From positions 1 to 62,784 of the forward strand of contig JAFAGA010000060.1 of the NCBI GenBank assembly GCA_023423045.1: DNA of 62,784 nt. The letters are read 5' to 3'. This stretch comes from Bacillota bacterium (lineage in GTDB: Bacteria > Bacillota > Clostridia > Lachnospirales > Lachnospiraceae). The translations under genes and the position numbers were made by a program. Numbering within the stretch: the stretch's first letter is position 1; every line of letters begins with the position of its first letter. Positions 9,162-19,172 of this stretch are shown here, in pieces. The notes below the pieces were generated by a model. It was given only the letters and a program-made list of their open reading frames with translations. It was not told the origin of the DNA and made no database searches.

Positions 9162-10754
9162 ATGATTAATGCATTATTAGTGGAAGATGAACGGATTACA
9201 AGAAATGGTTTACTGAGGCATATTCCCTGGTCGGAGCTTGGAATAGATAAGATTCTCAGTGCGGAGGATGCGGAGACGGCATTGGAAATGACCCTGGAAT
9301 ACCATCCGGATATTGTCATCTCAGATATAAGAATGCGTGAGATCGATGGCATTAAGCTGTGTCGCGTCTTGAAGGAAAGGCTGCCGGACTGTCAAATCAT
9401 CTTTATCAGCAGCTACGCCCAAAAGGAATACTTTAAGGCTGCAATTGAACTGGAAGCCATTCACTACGTAGAGAAGCCCATCGATTTGGAGGAGCTGACC
9501 GGGGCGATTCGCAAGGCGGTGGAACGTTACCTCGCTATTTGCGAGCAGCGATCCATGCAGAAGAATTATGAAAAGAGTCTGGACCTGATTAAGAATGAAA
9601 CCTTTCTGTCCCTTCTCAGGGACCGGAGCACCGGTGAAGATAACGATGCAATCCTCAAAATGGCAGGGCTCTGGACCGACCGGTGTAAGGGATACCGTAT
9701 CTGCATTATCCGCTGGGCGGATGCTCAGGATAGTCCGGATGCCATATCAAAATGGTATAAAGAGGCGGCAGGGCTGTCCGGGAAGTGTCCGGGTTTCTAT
9801 GTCTACACGGACTTTATGGATAGTGCGCTCATGCTGCTCTACCTGGCAGCAGAAGGTACGGAATCGAAAGAGTGTACAGAACTAAAAGACAACGGATTGG
9901 TACTTACTAATCTGCGGGAGCTGGCAAAGCGGCAGAGAAAGCATAAAGCTCATTTTCTGGCAATCGGGGCCTTATACACGGATATTAAGGATCTGATGAA
10001 TTCCTATCAATCCGCACTGCAGGCCTTGCAATGCTTATCCTATCTTGGGTATGGCACCAGCGCTACGGAGAGGGAAGTCTTTTGTGACTGGCAGAAGGAT
10101 TTGGGAGAAGAGGAAGAGAGCTCCCTTAAAAAAGCAATACAAAAGAGGGATGCCGGGGGCGCAGAGCAGGCGTTAAATCGGATATTTGACGAATTCATCA
10201 AAGAACATGCCATTTTAAACAGTACGGTAAGGAACATCTGTCTGATGATCTACAATCATATCAGAGATGCGGAAAAGAACAATCTCACCAAGAGCTCAAA
10301 GACGAAGGAGCTTAATGTGGAATACACCTATATTCTGGGGCAGGCGGCAACTTTTAATGAGATCAGGGAGATGCTTCTTCAGTATGTGCAGGAGGTGTTT
10401 AACCCGGAAGCCTCCGAACATTTGGGAAGCAATCTCTCGGTCAAGCAGGTGATCGCATATATGCATAAGCATTACCAGGAGAAAGGGCTTAATATTAATC
10501 GAATGGCTGAAGAAGTGTTTCTGGCTCCGACCTATCTGTCCAGTTTGTTTAAACAGGATACCGGGATGACGATTAACCAGTATCTTACCAAATTGAGGAT
10601 CGAGTATGCAAAGTCGTTCCTTATGGACCCAAAGCTGAAATTATATCAGGTTGCCGATATGGTCGGGTATGAGGATGCAGCTTATTTTGCACGTATCTTT
10701 AAAAATCAGGCGGGGATCACGCCGCAGGAATACAAGGAGAGGAATATTCTGTGA
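9162..10754 (+). CDS. Response regulator with AraC output domain (YesN type)
   Basis: This 530-aa cytoplasmic transcription regulator is the output partner of the histidine kinase that follows. The receiver domain covers residues 1-120, with acidic residues Glu8/Asp9, phospho-acceptor Asp55 (IVISDIRM) and the conserved Lys of YVEKPID. A long middle region follows, then a C-terminal AraC double helix-turn-helix (about 430-528, ending GITPQEYKERN). An earlier in-frame ATG at 9102 would add 20 residues unlike any receiver domain. The GGGGG just before 9162 supports the shorter form. Its 3' end overlaps the kinase start by 4 nt. It probably activates the transporter and glycosidase genes downstream. 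Confidence 0.9.
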   Translation: MINALLVEDERITRNGLLRHIPWSELGIDKILSAEDAETALEMTLEYHPDIVISDIRMREIDGIKLCRVLKERLPDCQIIFISSYAQKEYFKAAIELEAIHYVEKPIDLEELTGAIRKAVERYLAICEQRSMQKNYEKSLDLIKNETFLSLLRDRSTGEDNDAILKMAGLWTDRCKGYRICIIRWADAQDSPDAISKWYKEAAGLSGKCPGFYVYTDFMDSALMLLYLAAEGTESKECTELKDNGLVLTNLRELAKRQRKHKAHFLAIGALYTDIKDLMNSYQSALQALQCLSYLGYGTSATEREVFCDWQKDLGEEEESSLKKAIQKRDAGGAEQALNRIFDEFIKEHAILNSTVRNICLMIYNHIRDAEKNNLTKSSKTKELNVEYTYILGQAATFNEIREMLLQYVQEVFNPEASEHLGSNLSVKQVIAYMHKHYQEKGLNINRMAEEVFLAPTYLSSLFKQDTGMTINQYLTKLRIEYAKSFLMDPKLKLYQVADMVGYEDAAYFARIFKNQAGITPQEYKERNIL

Positions 10755-12568
10755 AAATAGTAATGCCGCAAATGGTTTCCTGGTTCGCCCATAGAAGTAT
10801 TCGTACTAAAATGACCATAACCTTCTCTATTCCGTTACTGAGTATCGCGTTGCTCTTATCCTTTGTCAGCTATCATATTATAGCAGAACGGTATGCCAAA
10901 CAGATTATGTATTCAGCGAGCCAGTCCTATGAGCAGGCCGTCTCATATCTGAACAATCATGTACAGAATATGAAATATGTACAGATCCTGTTAGGAACAA
11001 ATCAGCAGCTGCAGAAGGTATTTGATGGCGGTGTATTTGAGCAGCAGGGACAGGCACAGCAATACCGGGAGTACTGGAGGCTCGATGATATCATTGTTTC
11101 CATTGATTTATCCAACGGCATGTATTATTGCTCGTTATATGTTCCGGATGAGATGATATATTCGGAAAACAACTATCATTTTTTCCCGAGCTCCCAATTG
11201 CCGAAGGACATTGAATGGTCAAAATATTCCTCCGGTTTGGGCGGGAATCTGTATTTTTCCGATGTGCTGACAGTGCGGCGGGGTAATCTGGATATGGAAC
11301 AGGTTGCCCTGCTGAGAATGATTTATGATAAGGGTGGTGTTCAATGTGTTGCGAGGGTCAGTGTAGACATAAAAGAGCTGGAGACAATACTGCGCAATTC
11401 GGATATCACTAGGAAGGGTGTCAGCTACCTGATTAATAACCGGGATGAGATCATTGCGTCCTCTGTCTCAGAGAAGGCGGAGTATATTAGGATATCGGAA
11501 GAGAATAAGGAGCAAATGCTGGGGAAAACAGGCTGGGTTGATGTGAATTTTGAAGGATTTGGAGAGTATCTGGTAAGAAGACAGGAGATCAGTGATGCAG
11601 GCTGGACTCTTGTCAGCATGATTGAAAAGGCTGACTTTTATAATGAAAGAAATGTTGTGCTTCTGGTATTTGCACTATTTGTGATATTGATATTCCCGGC
11701 AATTGTACTGGTCTCCTATAGTCTGGCGCGCTATTATACAAAGAGGCTGACCAGATTGAGCAATCAGATGATGCAGCTGCAGAAGGGCGAATGGAATTTG
11801 ACCGATGAAGAGGATAAATCGGAGGATGAAATCGGAAAGCTATTCGAGCAATTTAAGTATATGACACAGGAGCTTCGAGTTTCGATGCGGAATCAGTACC
11901 GGCTCGGCCAAAGCGTGAAGTCGGCTGAGCTTCGGGCGCTGCAGGCACAGATCAACCCTCATTTTCTTTATAACACTCTGGATCTGATTAACTGGGAAGC
12001 CAGGGACCATGGAGCGGCGGAGATTGTTACAATTGTTCAAAACCTTTCCAAATTTTATCGGATCAGCTTGAATAAAGGCAGGGAGATCGTGAAAATTGCC
12101 GATGAGCTGGAGCATGTAAAGTCTTATGTAAGGATTGAAAATTATCATTTTGATGATGCAATCTATCTTCAGATTAATTGCGAGGAAGAGGTATCGGAAT
12201 TAGGCTGCATTAATATTATTCTGCAGCCCTTTGTGGAAAATGCCATCATGCATGGGATCGCAAAGAACAGTATGATCAAGGAATGCCATATCACAATCGA
12301 TGTCCGGAGAGAGCAGGAGGAGGTAATCTTTCTTATCCGGGATGACGGAAGCGGCATGACACAGGAGCAGCTGGACAGGATCTTTGAGCAAAACACCCAC
12401 AAATCCACCCATGGTTATGGAGTGCAAAATATTAACTTCCGGATTAAGCTGTTCTTTGGAGAACAATACGGCGTATCCTATCAAAGCGAACCGGGAAAAG
12501 GAACCTGTGTGACGGTTCGGATTCCGGCAATGACGGTGGAAGAGGCGGAAGGCATGAATACAAAATAA
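10751..12568 (+). CDS. Sensor histidine kinase (YesM type)
   Basis: This 605-aa membrane kinase has a helix at about residues 21-45, an extracellular sensor region (about 46-298), a second helix at 300-325, HAMP (about 325-380), a His_kinase domain with phospho-acceptor His404 in INPHFLYNTLD, and a C-terminal HATPase domain with the DDGSGM nucleotide-binding motif. It starts with GTG at 10751, preceded by AAGGAGAGG within the end of the regulator gene, so the pair is translationally coupled. YesM kinases often respond to extracellular oligosaccharides, sometimes through the solute-binding protein. The LplB/LplC transporter that follows is the likely regulated target. Confidence 0.9.
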   Translation: MKIVMPQMVSWFAHRSIRTKMTITFSIPLLSIALLLSFVSYHIIAERYAKQIMYSASQSYEQAVSYLNNHVQNMKYVQILLGTNQQLQKVFDGGVFEQQGQAQQYREYWRLDDIIVSIDLSNGMYYCSLYVPDEMIYSENNYHFFPSSQLPKDIEWSKYSSGLGGNLYFSDVLTVRRGNLDMEQVALLRMIYDKGGVQCVARVSVDIKELETILRNSDITRKGVSYLINNRDEIIASSVSEKAEYIRISEENKEQMLGKTGWVDVNFEGFGEYLVRRQEISDAGWTLVSMIEKADFYNERNVVLLVFALFVILIFPAIVLVSYSLARYYTKRLTRLSNQMMQLQKGEWNLTDEEDKSEDEIGKLFEQFKYMTQELRVSMRNQYRLGQSVKSAELRALQAQINPHFLYNTLDLINWEARDHGAAEIVTIVQNLSKFYRISLNKGREIVKIADELEHVKSYVRIENYHFDDAIYLQINCEEEVSELGCINIILQPFVENAIMHGIAKNSMIKECHITIDVRREQEEVIFLIRDDGSGMTQEQLDRIFEQNTHKSTHGYGVQNINFRIKLFFGEQYGVSYQSEPGKGTCVTVRIPAMTVEEAEGMNTK

Positions 12569-12581
12569 AATGCAGTTAAAA

Positions 12582-12628
12582 ATGCTGCTGCGGGAAATCG
12601 AAGGATTTTCTGCAGCAGTATTTTTTTG
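12582..12628 (+). terminator. Terminator after the histidine kinase
   Basis: A nearly perfect 18-bp stem (12582-12599 with 12604-12621) with a 4-nt loop is followed by a run of seven T. It separates the two-component operon from the transporter operon. Confidence 0.85.
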
Positions 12629-12692
12629 CAAAAAATGGATTGCCGCTTCCTGCTTTTTGAATATTAGAGCCGTTCCTAAAGCATACTGATCA

Positions 12693-12721
12693 TTGCTAAT
12701 ATATAGCATTTAACCTATGAT
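12693..12721 (+). promoter_or_regulatory. Promoter of the LplB-type transporter operon
   Basis: The -35 box TTGCTA (12693-12698) and -10 box TATGAT (12716-12721) are 17 bp apart. A small dyad (TGCTA at 12694-12698 and TAGCA at 12704-12708) overlaps the -35 box and could be a regulator site. The leader to the ATG at 12846 is about 118 nt. Confidence 0.5.
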
Positions 12722-12845
12722 ACCGGGTGCGTTACACAAGAATGTCAGTAAAATCATAGTTTTGTCCCATTACATTTGTCAAGTTGAACAGGTATACTGT
12801 TAATAAATCGATAAAAATGTACAAATATTATAAAGGAGATGCTTC

Positions 12846-13772
12846 ATGACAAAATACATGAAAAATTTTGCACAAGAGTTCAAAAAAAACAAGGCGCTGT
12901 TTCTGATGATTGCGCCTATGGTTATTCTTGTATTCGTCCTTTTGTATATGCCGATGGCAGGGCTGGTGCTTGCTTTTAAAAACTATAAGTTTAACCTGGG
13001 TGTATTCCGGAGCGAATGGAACGGTCTGGAGAACTTCAGGTACCTGTTTTCCTCAGGAACAGGCTGGCTGATTACAAAAAATACGATCCTGTATAACATC
13101 CTGAATTTAATTACCTCACAGGGATTAGCAATTATCATAGCGATTGCTATTTCGGAAATGAAAGGAAGGTATTTCAAGAAAATATCGCAGTCAGTCATTT
13201 TTCTTCCGTATTTTATCTCCTGGGTTATTGTAGGAACCTTTGTATACAGCTTATTTAATTATGAAACAGGTCTGATCAACAGTATTATGAAAAGTCTGGG
13301 GCGTGAGTCGATTAATTTCTACTCCATGCCTGCCGCCTGGCCGGTTATTATCTGCGTGTTTAATGCCTGGAAATGGTGCGGATATAATTCAGTAATCTAC
13401 ATTGCGGCAATCACAGGAATTGACGGTGAGTGCTATGAGGCCTCTGAAATCGACGGAGCCAATATATTTCAGAGAATCCGCTATATTACTCTTCCAAGCA
13501 TAAAGCCTACGGTTATCACCATGTTCTTGTTGCAGATCGGACGTATTCTCCGCGGGGACTTCGAGATGTTTTTCCAGATCGTCGGAAATAACGGACAGCT
13601 TTATAACGCTACTGATGTAATTGATACCTATGTTTTCCGGTCCCTGATGCAGAACTCGAATTTTGGAATGACTGCAGCGGCTACCTTTTACCAATCGCTC
13701 CTATGCTTCATAATTATTATGCTGGTGAATCAGGTGGTTAAAAAGATGGATAAGGATTTGGCCTTATTTTAA
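12846..13772 (+). CDS. Sugar ABC transporter permease, LplB type
   Basis: This 308-aa integral membrane permease belongs to the LplB/YteP branch. It starts with a Lys-rich N-terminus, a helix at about 19-42 with the typical MAPMVILVFVLLYMPMAG-like pattern, further hydrophobic segments, and the EAA loop (YEASEIDGANIFQRIRYITL). AAAGGAG lies 8 nt before the ATG. These permeases import oligosaccharides from plant or host polysaccharides and usually sit next to YesMN regulators, as here. No ATPase gene is in the operon. Confidence 0.9.
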   Translation: MTKYMKNFAQEFKKNKALFLMIAPMVILVFVLLYMPMAGLVLAFKNYKFNLGVFRSEWNGLENFRYLFSSGTGWLITKNTILYNILNLITSQGLAIIIAIAISEMKGRYFKKISQSVIFLPYFISWVIVGTFVYSLFNYETGLINSIMKSLGRESINFYSMPAAWPVIICVFNAWKWCGYNSVIYIAAITGIDGECYEASEIDGANIFQRIRYITLPSIKPTVITMFLLQIGRILRGDFEMFFQIVGNNGQLYNATDVIDTYVFRSLMQNSNFGMTAAATFYQSLLCFIIIMLVNQVVKKMDKDLALF

Positions 13773-13804
13773 ATATTGCATCGTGAATGGAGGGATAGGT
13801 TATT

Positions 13805-14719
13805 ATGAATAGTGGACAATCGGTGAAATCACAAAGTATTAAAAGAGGGCCTGCAAGAGTCAGCTTTGATATAATCAGCTATTTGATGGTTGGCTTAATT
13901 GCCTTACTTTGCTTATTGCCGTTTATTATATTGGTATCAGGCTCCTTTTCGTCAGAACAGGCCATCCGGTTTACCGGATATGGGATCCTGCCGAAGGAAT
14001 TTTCGCTGGAAGCATATAGTCTTGTGTTTAAGACACCCATTACAATACTGAGGGCATACGGTGTATCCTTCTTTATTACAGGGGTTGGAACAGCGGCGGG
14101 CTTGTTCGTGCTGACGCTGGCGGCTTATGTAATCAGCCGGCAGGATTTTAAGTACAGGAATCAGTTTTCCTTTTTCTTTTACTTTACCACCCTGTTCAGC
14201 GGCGGTATGGTCAGCACATACATTTTCTATATACAGTATCTTCATTTGAAGGACAGCCTGCTTGCGCTGATCCTGCCCGGTATGCTGAATGTGTTTTATC
14301 TGCTGATTATGAGAAGCTTCGTCTCGAATATACCAGTGGCGCTGATTGAGGCTGCAAAGATTGACGGAGCAGGAGAGTTCAAGATTTTTATCAGAGTAAT
14401 TCTGCCGCTGTTAAAGTCAGGATTGGCAACCATCGGCTTATTTACGGCCCTGGGCTATTGGAATGACTGGTACAACGCGATGCTCTATATCAATTCTTCA
14501 GAAAAATATCCGCTGCAGTACATGCTCTATGACCTGCTTCAGAAGACCCAGGCACTGGCACGGATTGCGGCTCAGGCGGGAATTCTGGTGGAGAGTATGC
14601 CGTCCAATACGCTTAAGCTGGCGATGGCTGTTGTGGCAACCGGACCGATCATTCTTTTATATCCGTTTGTCCAGAAGTATTTTGTAAAAGGTATTACAAT
14701 CGGTTCTGTCAAGGGTTAA
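13805..14719 (+). CDS. Sugar ABC transporter permease, LplC/YtcP type
   Basis: This 304-aa permease is the partner of the preceding LplB-type protein. It has a first helix at about residues 24-47, several hydrophobic segments and the EAA loop (IEAAKIDGAGEFKIFIRVIL). The C-terminus PFVQKYFVKGITIGSVKG is characteristic of the YtcP/LplC branch. It follows the first permease by 32 nt, with GGAGGG upstream of the ATG. Confidence 0.9.
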   Translation: MNSGQSVKSQSIKRGPARVSFDIISYLMVGLIALLCLLPFIILVSGSFSSEQAIRFTGYGILPKEFSLEAYSLVFKTPITILRAYGVSFFITGVGTAAGLFVLTLAAYVISRQDFKYRNQFSFFFYFTTLFSGGMVSTYIFYIQYLHLKDSLLALILPGMLNVFYLLIMRSFVSNIPVALIEAAKIDGAGEFKIFIRVILPLLKSGLATIGLFTALGYWNDWYNAMLYINSSEKYPLQYMLYDLLQKTQALARIAAQAGILVESMPSNTLKLAMAVVATGPIILLYPFVQKYFVKGITIGSVKG

Positions 14720-14792
14720 CCGATGTGATGATACATGCTTTATCAGTTTATAATGCTTAATGCTGCCAAGTGCAGCGGAAAAAGGAGGATTT

Positions 14793-16340
14793 ATGAAGAA
14801 AAAAGCAATATCAATGTTACTTGTCATGGTAATGCTTGTCTCATTACTTGCAGGATGCGGCAGTAAAGCCGGAGACAAGACTCCTGGCGCAGAGAGTGGC
14901 AAGACAGAGGGTAATGCCACGGGAGGAAAGGACACATCCAAGGGTGTCGACACATCGAAAGAAGTGGAATTGGTATTATATGTAATAAGCAATGAACCGG
15001 CGGGTCAGGCGACCGTCAATGAGAACTTTAACAAGCTTTTAAAGGAAAAAATGAACACTACATTGAAGATCAATTGGATTGGATGGGCTGAATATGCCAA
15101 TAAGTATCCCTTATTATTCTCCTCGGGAGAAGAATTCGATATGGCCTACACAGCAACCTGGCTGAACTTTGCATCCCTGGCCAAAAAGGGTGCGTTCATG
15201 AACCTGGATGAGTTATGGCCCACCTATGCACCTAAGAACTATGCAATGCAGTCCGATACAGCCAAGCAGCAGGCAACCGTCGATGGTTCCTACTACTGCG
15301 TTCCCACACTTTTAGCAACCTATTCCGCTTATGGTGCCATGTACCGTACCGATATTATGGAAGGAACCGGCTGGGATGGCAAGATGGAGACCTTCGAGGA
15401 TATGGAAAAGTATCTTGATCTTGTGGCAGCAAGCGGAAAAGGAATTGAGCCCCTGGATATCTATTCCTCAGGCTCAGAGATGGACGATATCTGGATGTAT
15501 AACCATGGTCAGTATGCAATTAAGGGTTCTACAAATGATTTCCTGTTCATCGACCCTTCCCAGGAAAATCCGAAGCTCTATACCTATTATGAGTATGATA
15601 AAACAAAGGATTTCCTTACCATGATGAACCGTTGGAACCAGAAGGGCTTCTTCAGTAAATCCGCACTGGCTGACACTGATTCCGACAAGCTCAAGAACGG
15701 CAAGACTGCTTTAAAGATTCATAATGTGGATACCTATGGCTCAATCGCGATTGAAAAGCCCCAATACGGCTTGAAGTTTGCGAACTATGTATCTGACGTA
15801 TCCAATATGTCATTTACACAGGATGCGATGGTTATTTCCAATACTTCGAAGAATCCGGAGAGAGCACTTGCATTCTGGGATTTGCTGACAACGGATCAGG
15901 AAGTATTCGATGCATTCTTTTATGGTATTCTGGGTGAGTCCTACGAACTGAATGATCAGGGACAGGTTAAGATGATCAATACGGATAAATATGCTGCTGC
16001 AGCAATGTGGGCGGCCCGTACAACCGAACTGAACCGTGATTCAGCCGGCTTGCCTGCAGAGGTGCCGGAGATGAAGAAGGAATGGGATGCACATATCAAG
16101 GATGGCGTTGGATCTCAGAAATTCCGTTCCTTTGTCATTGATACTTCTTCCATTGAAACTGAGTATTCCGCATGTATCAGTGTACATCAGCAGTATTGGT
16201 GGCCTCTGGAATTAGGATATACGGATATGGAGAAGGGTCTGGCTGAATACAAGGAGAAGATGGAAGCAGCCGGAATTGAGAAGGTACGTCAGGTAATTCA
16301 GGAACAGCTGGATGCTTATCTGGCTGGTCTGACAAAATAA
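14793..16340 (+). CDS. Sugar ABC transporter substrate-binding lipoprotein (LplA/YtcQ type)
   Basis: This 515-aa extracellular lipoprotein delivers substrate to the two preceding permeases. The signal peptide MKKKAISMLLVMVML leads to the lipobox LLAGC at about residues 15-19, followed by a Gly/Thr-rich linker and a large family-1 binding fold with the DUF3502-like C-terminal region of LplA-type proteins. An earlier in-frame ATG at 14760 lacks a ribosome binding site and is rejected; AAAAAGGAGG sits before 14793. Its length above 500 residues fits proteins binding oligosaccharides. Two GH30 genes follow, so the cargo is probably a beta-linked oligosaccharide (inference). Confidence 0.87.
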   Translation: MKKKAISMLLVMVMLVSLLAGCGSKAGDKTPGAESGKTEGNATGGKDTSKGVDTSKEVELVLYVISNEPAGQATVNENFNKLLKEKMNTTLKINWIGWAEYANKYPLLFSSGEEFDMAYTATWLNFASLAKKGAFMNLDELWPTYAPKNYAMQSDTAKQQATVDGSYYCVPTLLATYSAYGAMYRTDIMEGTGWDGKMETFEDMEKYLDLVAASGKGIEPLDIYSSGSEMDDIWMYNHGQYAIKGSTNDFLFIDPSQENPKLYTYYEYDKTKDFLTMMNRWNQKGFFSKSALADTDSDKLKNGKTALKIHNVDTYGSIAIEKPQYGLKFANYVSDVSNMSFTQDAMVISNTSKNPERALAFWDLLTTDQEVFDAFFYGILGESYELNDQGQVKMINTDKYAAAAMWAARTTELNRDSAGLPAEVPEMKKEWDAHIKDGVGSQKFRSFVIDTSSIETEYSACISVHQQYWWPLELGYTDMEKGLAEYKEKMEAAGIEKVRQVIQEQLDAYLAGLTK

Positions 16341-16381
16341 AAAAAGAACTGATAGATGAAACAATTTAGTTAATTGCTTCA

Positions 16382-16495
16382 TAAGAGGGGTTGTCGCATA
16401 TGTGATCCATAAGGAGTTTTCGCTTATCGCAGTTGGGAGAAACAGGCTGGTGAAGCGTCACGATTTTGAAGGTCGCTGTGCGAAGGCCCCTCTTA
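16382..16495 (+). other. Possible structured RNA element before the GH30 genes
   Basis: A 9-bp complementary pair, TAAGAGGGG (16382-16390) and CCCCTCTTA (16487-16495), encloses 96 nt between the lipoprotein gene and the first GH30 gene. The right arm ends about 26 nt before the ATG, close to the ribosome binding site. No known riboswitch class was recognised. It may be a cis-regulatory RNA or chance. Confidence 0.3.
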
Positions 16496-16521
16496 ATGTA
16501 TAGGAAAGGAAGGATAGTCGA

Positions 16522-17853
16522 ATGAAGATCACACACATTGCCAGTTATGAAAATGATTGCTGGAAGGAAGAACAGGTGATGAATTATGAGGCCTCGAAGG
16601 ATGTATTGACCCTGACAGGGGAAAAGAGGCAGACGGTTCTTGGGTTTGGAGGTTGTTTTAATGAGCTGGGCTGGGAGGCGCTTGGGCTTGCGGAGGAAAA
16701 ACAGAAAGAAGAGTTTATCCGGGAGCTGTTTTCGGAAGATAGATGCAATTTTAATTACGGGCGTATTCCCATTGGAGCCAATGATTTCAGCAAGGAGTGG
16801 TATAGCTGTGATGAGACAGAGGATGACTATGAGCTGGAGCATTTTACAATTGAGCGGGACAAAAAATATACCATTCCTTTTATCCGGGAAGCGATGAAAT
16901 ATCAGCCGGATTTTACCCTATTTGCGTCCCCCTGGAGCCCTCCCACCTGGATGAAGACCAAAAAAGCGTATAATTATGGGCGTATTCGAATGGAGGATGC
17001 CGTATTAAAGGCTTATGCCAGGTATTTTGTGAGGTTTGTTCAGGAGTATGGGAAGGAAGGACTTCCTGTATCGCAGGTTCATGTACAGAATGAGCCGATG
17101 GCGGACCAGAAGTTCCCCTCCTGTTTGTGGAGCGGGGAGAACATGAGGGACTTTATCAAGGACTATCTTGGGCCTGCATTTGAAGAAGCGGGAATGCCTG
17201 CAGAAATATGGCTGGGTACGATCAACGGACCCTTTGTGGATTTTATGATGCCTCAGGCGGCGCCGTTTGCTCAACATTATGATCAGTTTGCCAATACGGT
17301 CCTATCGGATGAAAAGGCGAGAGGTTATATTACAGGTGTTGGTCTCCAGTGGGGCGGAAAGCATGTGATGCAGCAGATAACGGCAAGCTATCCCGAGATG
17401 CGCTATATGCAGACGGAGAGTGAATGCGGGGATGGGAGAAATAGCTGGGAACATATGGAGTATATATTCAACCAGATATGGTTTTATTTTAGGAATGGGG
17501 CGGAGCGGTATACCTATTGGAATATGGCACTGCAGGATGGAGGGATTTCTACCTGGGGGTGGGAACAGAATTCGCTTTGTACGGTGAATCCGGAGAGCGG
17601 GGAATTAGTTAAGCAGCCGGAGTTTTATTTGATGAAGCATTTGTCGCATTTTGTTAAGAAAGGGGCGAAGGTGCTGGGTACGGCGGGGCATTTTACGAGC
17701 AATACGATTGCGTTTGAAAATTTGGACGGCTCGATTGTGCTTGTGGTTGGAAGTAATATGAATCATGAAAGATGTTTTGCTTTTGAGCATGGGGAGAAGA
17801 GGTTCTCGGCAGTGATACCGGCGCATAGTATTCATACGTTTTGGGTGAGATAG
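16522..17853 (+). CDS. GH30 family glycosidase (glucosylceramidase-like), copy 1
   Basis: This 443-aa TIM-barrel glycosidase with a C-terminal beta domain lacks a signal peptide, so it acts on imported substrate. The GH30 signatures are present: GFGGCFNELG near residue 40, SPWSPPTWMK around 133-142, acid/base Glu191 in VQNEP and nucleophile Glu299 in MQTESECG. GH30 enzymes of this type cleave beta-glucosides, beta-xylosides or beta-1,6-glucans; which one cannot be told here. AGGAAAGGAAGG lies upstream. It is 11 nt from a second GH30 gene that shares the fold and motif order but differs widely in sequence, so the two probably have different specificities. Confidence 0.88.
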   Translation: MKITHIASYENDCWKEEQVMNYEASKDVLTLTGEKRQTVLGFGGCFNELGWEALGLAEEKQKEEFIRELFSEDRCNFNYGRIPIGANDFSKEWYSCDETEDDYELEHFTIERDKKYTIPFIREAMKYQPDFTLFASPWSPPTWMKTKKAYNYGRIRMEDAVLKAYARYFVRFVQEYGKEGLPVSQVHVQNEPMADQKFPSCLWSGENMRDFIKDYLGPAFEEAGMPAEIWLGTINGPFVDFMMPQAAPFAQHYDQFANTVLSDEKARGYITGVGLQWGGKHVMQQITASYPEMRYMQTESECGDGRNSWEHMEYIFNQIWFYFRNGAERYTYWNMALQDGGISTWGWEQNSLCTVNPESGELVKQPEFYLMKHLSHFVKKGAKVLGTAGHFTSNTIAFENLDGSIVLVVGSNMNHERCFAFEHGEKRFSAVIPAHSIHTFWVR

Positions 17854-17864
17854 GAGGAGTTTAA

Positions 17865-19160
17865 ATGAAACTATATATTACAGAGACAGGTGGAACAATG
17901 TATCAGTCAGATGTTGACGGAGCTTTAGTGGGACGGGGAGCGGATGCGTTGGTCAAGGTGGATGAGAGCCGGACTTTTCAGGAGATGCTGGGATTTGGGG
18001 TGTCTTTTACGGATTCATCGTGCTATGTGGTGAATCAGCTGGAAGAGGAAAAAAGAAAGGCCCTGATGAGTGAGCTTTTCAGCAAAGAGGGTCTGGGTCT
18101 GAATGTATGCCGTACCAATGTCGGTGCGAGCGATTATGCACGTACCTGCTATAGCTATAATGATACGCCGGATGATTTTGAGATGAAGAATTTCTCGATT
18201 GCTCATGATGAGGAATATATGATACCGGTTATTCTTGAGGCTAAGAAGCTGAACCCGGAGATGTTTTTGTTTTCTTCGCCGTGGAGCCCTCCGGGATGGA
18301 TGAAGACGGGCGGATCGATGTATGGGGGATGGCTGCGGGCTGATTATGTGGAGGCGTTTGCCCGGTACTATTTGAATTATCTGCTGGCATATAAGAAAGC
18401 AGGGATTACCATTGATGCCTTAACGCCGCAAAATGAGGTGGAGACAGACCAGGTGGGCAAAATGCCGGCCAGCTATCTGCATCCGGAATATGAGATGGCT
18501 TTTGTGCGCCATATGGCACCGATGCTTAAGGAACATGGATTGCCGACGAAAATGTGGATTCTTGATCATAATTATGATTTGTGGAAACGGGCCGACTGGA
18601 TGCTGGAAGATTCCGAGTTTAAAGCAATGACGGATGGTGTTGCTTTCCATGGGTATGGCGGTTCGGCGAATATGATGGAGCAATTGAAGGAGCTGCATCC
18701 GGAGGTTCATTTGTATTGGACTGAGGGGGGGCCGGATGTTAACAATCATTATTATACGGATTTGTGCAAATGGGGGAAAATCTTTGCGGAGGTTGCAAAT
18801 AACTGGTGCCGGTCCATTACGGCGTGGAACTTAGCGCTGGATGAGGCGGGAAGGCCGAATATCGGACCATTCCCGTGCGGCGGTATTGTGACGGTGGATT
18901 CAAAGACGGCGGAGATATCTTATAGCGCACAGTATTGGGCAATGGGACATTTCAGCAAGTTTGTGAAGAGGGGAGCGAAACGTATTTTTACAAGCTCCGC
19001 AACGGAAGGACTTCATCAGGCGGCATTTGTTAATCCTGATGGCGGGAAGGTGATTGTGCTGACGAATGAAGGGCAGTTGAGAAATATTGGGATCTATGTT
19101 AATGGAGAAATAGTCACGATTCGGATGAATGCGGACTCGATGGCTACACTTGTGCTGTAA
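17865..19160 (+). CDS. GH30 family glycosidase (glucosylceramidase-like), copy 2
   Basis: This 431-aa protein is a second intracellular GH30 enzyme. It has GFGVSFTDSS near residue 45, SPWSPPGWMK around 138-147, acid/base Glu191 in TPQNEVE and nucleophile Glu287 in LYWTEGG. TAGGAGGAG precedes the ATG. The SFTDSS block, where copy 1 has CFNELG, is nearer to canonical GH30 glucosylceramidases than copy 1. The tandem arrangement suggests sequential or complementary cleavage of the oligosaccharide imported by the upstream transporter. Confidence 0.88.
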   Translation: MKLYITETGGTMYQSDVDGALVGRGADALVKVDESRTFQEMLGFGVSFTDSSCYVVNQLEEEKRKALMSELFSKEGLGLNVCRTNVGASDYARTCYSYNDTPDDFEMKNFSIAHDEEYMIPVILEAKKLNPEMFLFSSPWSPPGWMKTGGSMYGGWLRADYVEAFARYYLNYLLAYKKAGITIDALTPQNEVETDQVGKMPASYLHPEYEMAFVRHMAPMLKEHGLPTKMWILDHNYDLWKRADWMLEDSEFKAMTDGVAFHGYGGSANMMEQLKELHPEVHLYWTEGGPDVNNHYYTDLCKWGKIFAEVANNWCRSITAWNLALDEAGRPNIGPFPCGGIVTVDSKTAEISYSAQYWAMGHFSKFVKRGAKRIFTSSATEGLHQAAFVNPDGGKVIVLTNEGQLRNIGIYVNGEIVTIRMNADSMATLVL

Positions 19161-19172
19161 TATGCGTTAATG

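Noticed and set aside
8954..9169. 71-codon frame before the response regulator
   Set aside because: It overlaps the promoter and the regulator start, has no ribosome binding site and no protein-like composition.
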